NCBI GenBank assembly: GCA_016285335.1
Contig: JAEEQO010000015.1
Span: forward strand, 1 to 24,108
Reading direction: 5' to 3'
DNA: 24,108 nucleotides
Source of the DNA: Victivallales bacterium
Lineage (GTDB): Bacteria > Verrucomicrobiota > Lentisphaeria > Victivallales > UBA1829
Each line of letters starts with the position of its first letter. Positions within the stretch are counted from its first letter, which is position 1. Shown here in pieces: positions 22,637 to 24,108 of the stretch. Below the pieces are notes generated by a model, which was not told the origin of the DNA, ran no database searches, and saw nothing but the letters and a program-made list of their open reading frames with translations. A program made the position numbers and the translations under genes.

Positions 22637-24108
22637 ATGAATTCACGAATCATCCGCCGCGGAAAATCCGCCCTTGTGCTGTTCGGCGCAGCCGCGCTCC
22701 TGGCAGGAGCTTTGAACCAGGGATGCGTCAGCGATTCCGAAGAAACAATCGCCGAACTCAATCTCGAGCCCGTCGCGGCCGCCGTACAGGAGATCAAGAC
22801 GCTCGACTTCAAGCGCCCCCGCGACCCCGACTACGCCCCGGTCACGCTCCCGCACACCATGAACGCCACGAACGGCACCGGCGTGATCCCGCTCGAACGC
22901 GGCGACGCCTTCTACCGCTACAGCCTCGACCTGAAGGAATCCGACCTCAACAAGGATTACATCCTCCAGTTCGAACAGGTCGGCCAGACCGCCGAAGTCT
23001 CCCTGAACGGCACGGTCCTGCACAAGAACTGGTGCGGCTACACCCCGTTCGCCGTGAAGCTGGACGGATTGAAAGCCGGTGAAAACGAGGTGATCATCCA
23101 CACGAACAACCGCATCGACAACAACATGATCCCGAACAGCGGCGACTTCAATTTCTGCAACGGGGTCTACGGCCGCGCCTACCTCCTCAGCGGCAACGTG
23201 TATTTCGACCCGCAGGTGTACGGCATCGACAAGATGCACGTGGTCCCGGTCTCCATCAAGCAGGACCAGGTCCGCTTCGGCATCGCCACCTCCGTCTTCA
23301 GCAAGGCCACCAGAAGCGCCGCGCTCGTCACCACGACACTGAAAGACAAGGACGGCGGCGTGGTCCTGACCGAGACCTCCGCGCTCGCCGTCGCCCCCGG
23401 CGGCAACGAGTTCTATCGCGAATATTCGTTCGACTCCCCGATCCTCTGGCAGGGCAAGGAGAACCCGTACCTCTACACGGTCGAGGTGACGCTGAACATG
23501 GACGGCGAGGACATCGACCGCATCAGCATCCCCTACGGCTTCCGCGACATCCGGCTGCCGTACAGCGCAAATGACAATCTCCTGCGCCTCAACGGCAAGA
23601 AAGTCTCCCTCCGCGGCGTCTCCTACCATCAGGACTCCCCCGGCGTGGCCGTCGCCATGACCGACGAGGACCGCGCCCGCGACCAGAAGATCATGCTCGA
23701 GCTCGGCTTCAACTGGCTCCGCTGCGCCCACTATCCGCACAACGTGCGCGAATTCGCCGACTACGACCGCATCGGCATGATGTGCCAGACCGAGATTCCG
23801 TGGGTCAACGGCTTCACGAACACCCCCGCGTTCGAGAAGAACGTGATGCAGTTCACCCATGACATGATCAACAACCTCTACAACCACCCCAGCATCATCC
23901 TGTGGGGCCTCTCCAACGAGATCTTCTACTCCTGGAGCGGCGAGGAATGCGTCCGCGTCCACAACGACGCCTACACCCTCGCCCGCCGCCTCGACCCGTA
24001 CCGCCCCGTCGGACACGTCGAGCGCGAACAGGAAGTTCGCAGGGGCGCCAGCAACGGCCTGATCTCCGACTGGTTCGGCAACAACACCTATCCCGGCTGG
24101 TACTCCCC
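22637..24108 (+). CDS. Secreted glycoside hydrolase family 2 (beta-galactosidase/glucuronidase-like), 3' end outside window
   Basis: 490 residues are visible and the frame runs off the end. ATG at 22637 follows AAAGGA (22624-22629). The N-terminus is a basic start, hydrophobic stretch ALVLFGAAALLAGAL and then NQGC; the cysteine at 30 may be lipid-anchored, though the lipobox is not canonical. Next come a jelly-roll sugar-binding domain (VTLPHTMNATNG; FYRYSLDL; VSLNGTVL...GYTPFAVKL) and an Ig-like sandwich. The TIM-barrel start shows LRLNGKKVSLRGVSYHQD, NWLRCAHYPH and the acid/base motif LWGLSNEI with Glu428. The nucleophile lies beyond the window. It probably trims plant or host glycans in the periplasm or at the cell surface; substrate cannot be told. 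Confidence 0.92.
   Translation, partial: MNSRIIRRGKSALVLFGAAALLAGALNQGCVSDSEETIAELNLEPVAAAVQEIKTLDFKRPRDPDYAPVTLPHTMNATNGTGVIPLERGDAFYRYSLDLKESDLNKDYILQFEQVGQTAEVSLNGTVLHKNWCGYTPFAVKLDGLKAGENEVIIHTNNRIDNNMIPNSGDFNFCNGVYGRAYLLSGNVYFDPQVYGIDKMHVVPVSIKQDQVRFGIATSVFSKATRSAALVTTTLKDKDGGVVLTETSALAVAPGGNEFYREYSFDSPILWQGKENPYLYTVEVTLNMDGEDIDRISIPYGFRDIRLPYSANDNLLRLNGKKVSLRGVSYHQDSPGVAVAMTDEDRARDQKIMLELGFNWLRCAHYPHNVREFADYDRIGMMCQTEIPWVNGFTNTPAFEKNVMQFTHDMINNLYNHPSIILWGLSNEIFYSWSGEECVRVHNDAYTLARRLDPYRPVGHVEREQEVRRGASNGLISDWFGNNTYPGWYS

Noticed and set aside
22643..24016. Long minus-strand reading frame of 457 codons
   Set aside because: It is the shadow of the GH2 gene, which runs off the end on the plus strand and shows clear catalytic motifs, signal sequence, ribosome site and promoter.

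Overview
The window looks like a chromosomal segment of a Gram-negative gut or anaerobic bacterium of the Lentisphaerota/Victivallales type. This is inferred from gene content and has not been tested by a search. Pointers are: fermentative bifunctional AdhE; a large beta-helix protein built from polymorphic-outer-membrane-like repeats with a C-terminal RTX (calcium-binding) block; a secreted GH2 glycosidase; a BioB of the anaerobe type; and mostly GC-rich coding sequence with Shine-Dalgarno starts.

Layout. 1-2634: the 3' part of adhE, a strong hairpin, then a small thioredoxin-like [2Fe-2S] protein. 2635-3293: the C-terminal remnant of a short-chain dehydrogenase, then a small secreted protein made of 20-residue repeats. 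3330-10232 (minus strand, visibly AT-richer than its flanks): a type I restriction operon read hsdS, unknown gene, ATPase/TOPRIM-like gene, hsdR. No hsdM methyltransferase gene is present in the window; where one would be expected, upstream of hsdS, a DUF932 phage/plasmid-type gene runs in the opposite direction. 10341-11562: DUF932 gene, a hairpin, two tiny single-span membrane proteins and a perfect 15-bp hairpin. 11841-12582: tRNA-Arg(TCT), a 21-bp minisatellite and the initiator tRNA. 12752-16855 (minus): a double-TPM-domain membrane protein, and a TPR/DUF4037 two-gene operon behind a good sigma70-like promoter. 16887-18969: a LysR regulator divergent from biotin synthase bioB, with a palindromic T-N11-A operator candidate inside the lysR promoter. 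19065-22157 (minus): beta-helix/RTX surface protein. 22637-end: start of a GH2 enzyme with its own promoter.

The most interesting parts are (i) the methylase-less type I restriction operon carrying two embedded accessory genes, one with no recognised family, (ii) the unusual cluster-ligand pattern of BioB together with its LysR partner, and (iii) the DUF932 / small-membrane-protein module ending in a perfect hairpin next to tRNA genes. No integrase, transposase gene or CRISPR array was seen. All family assignments come from reading motifs, not from database searches.
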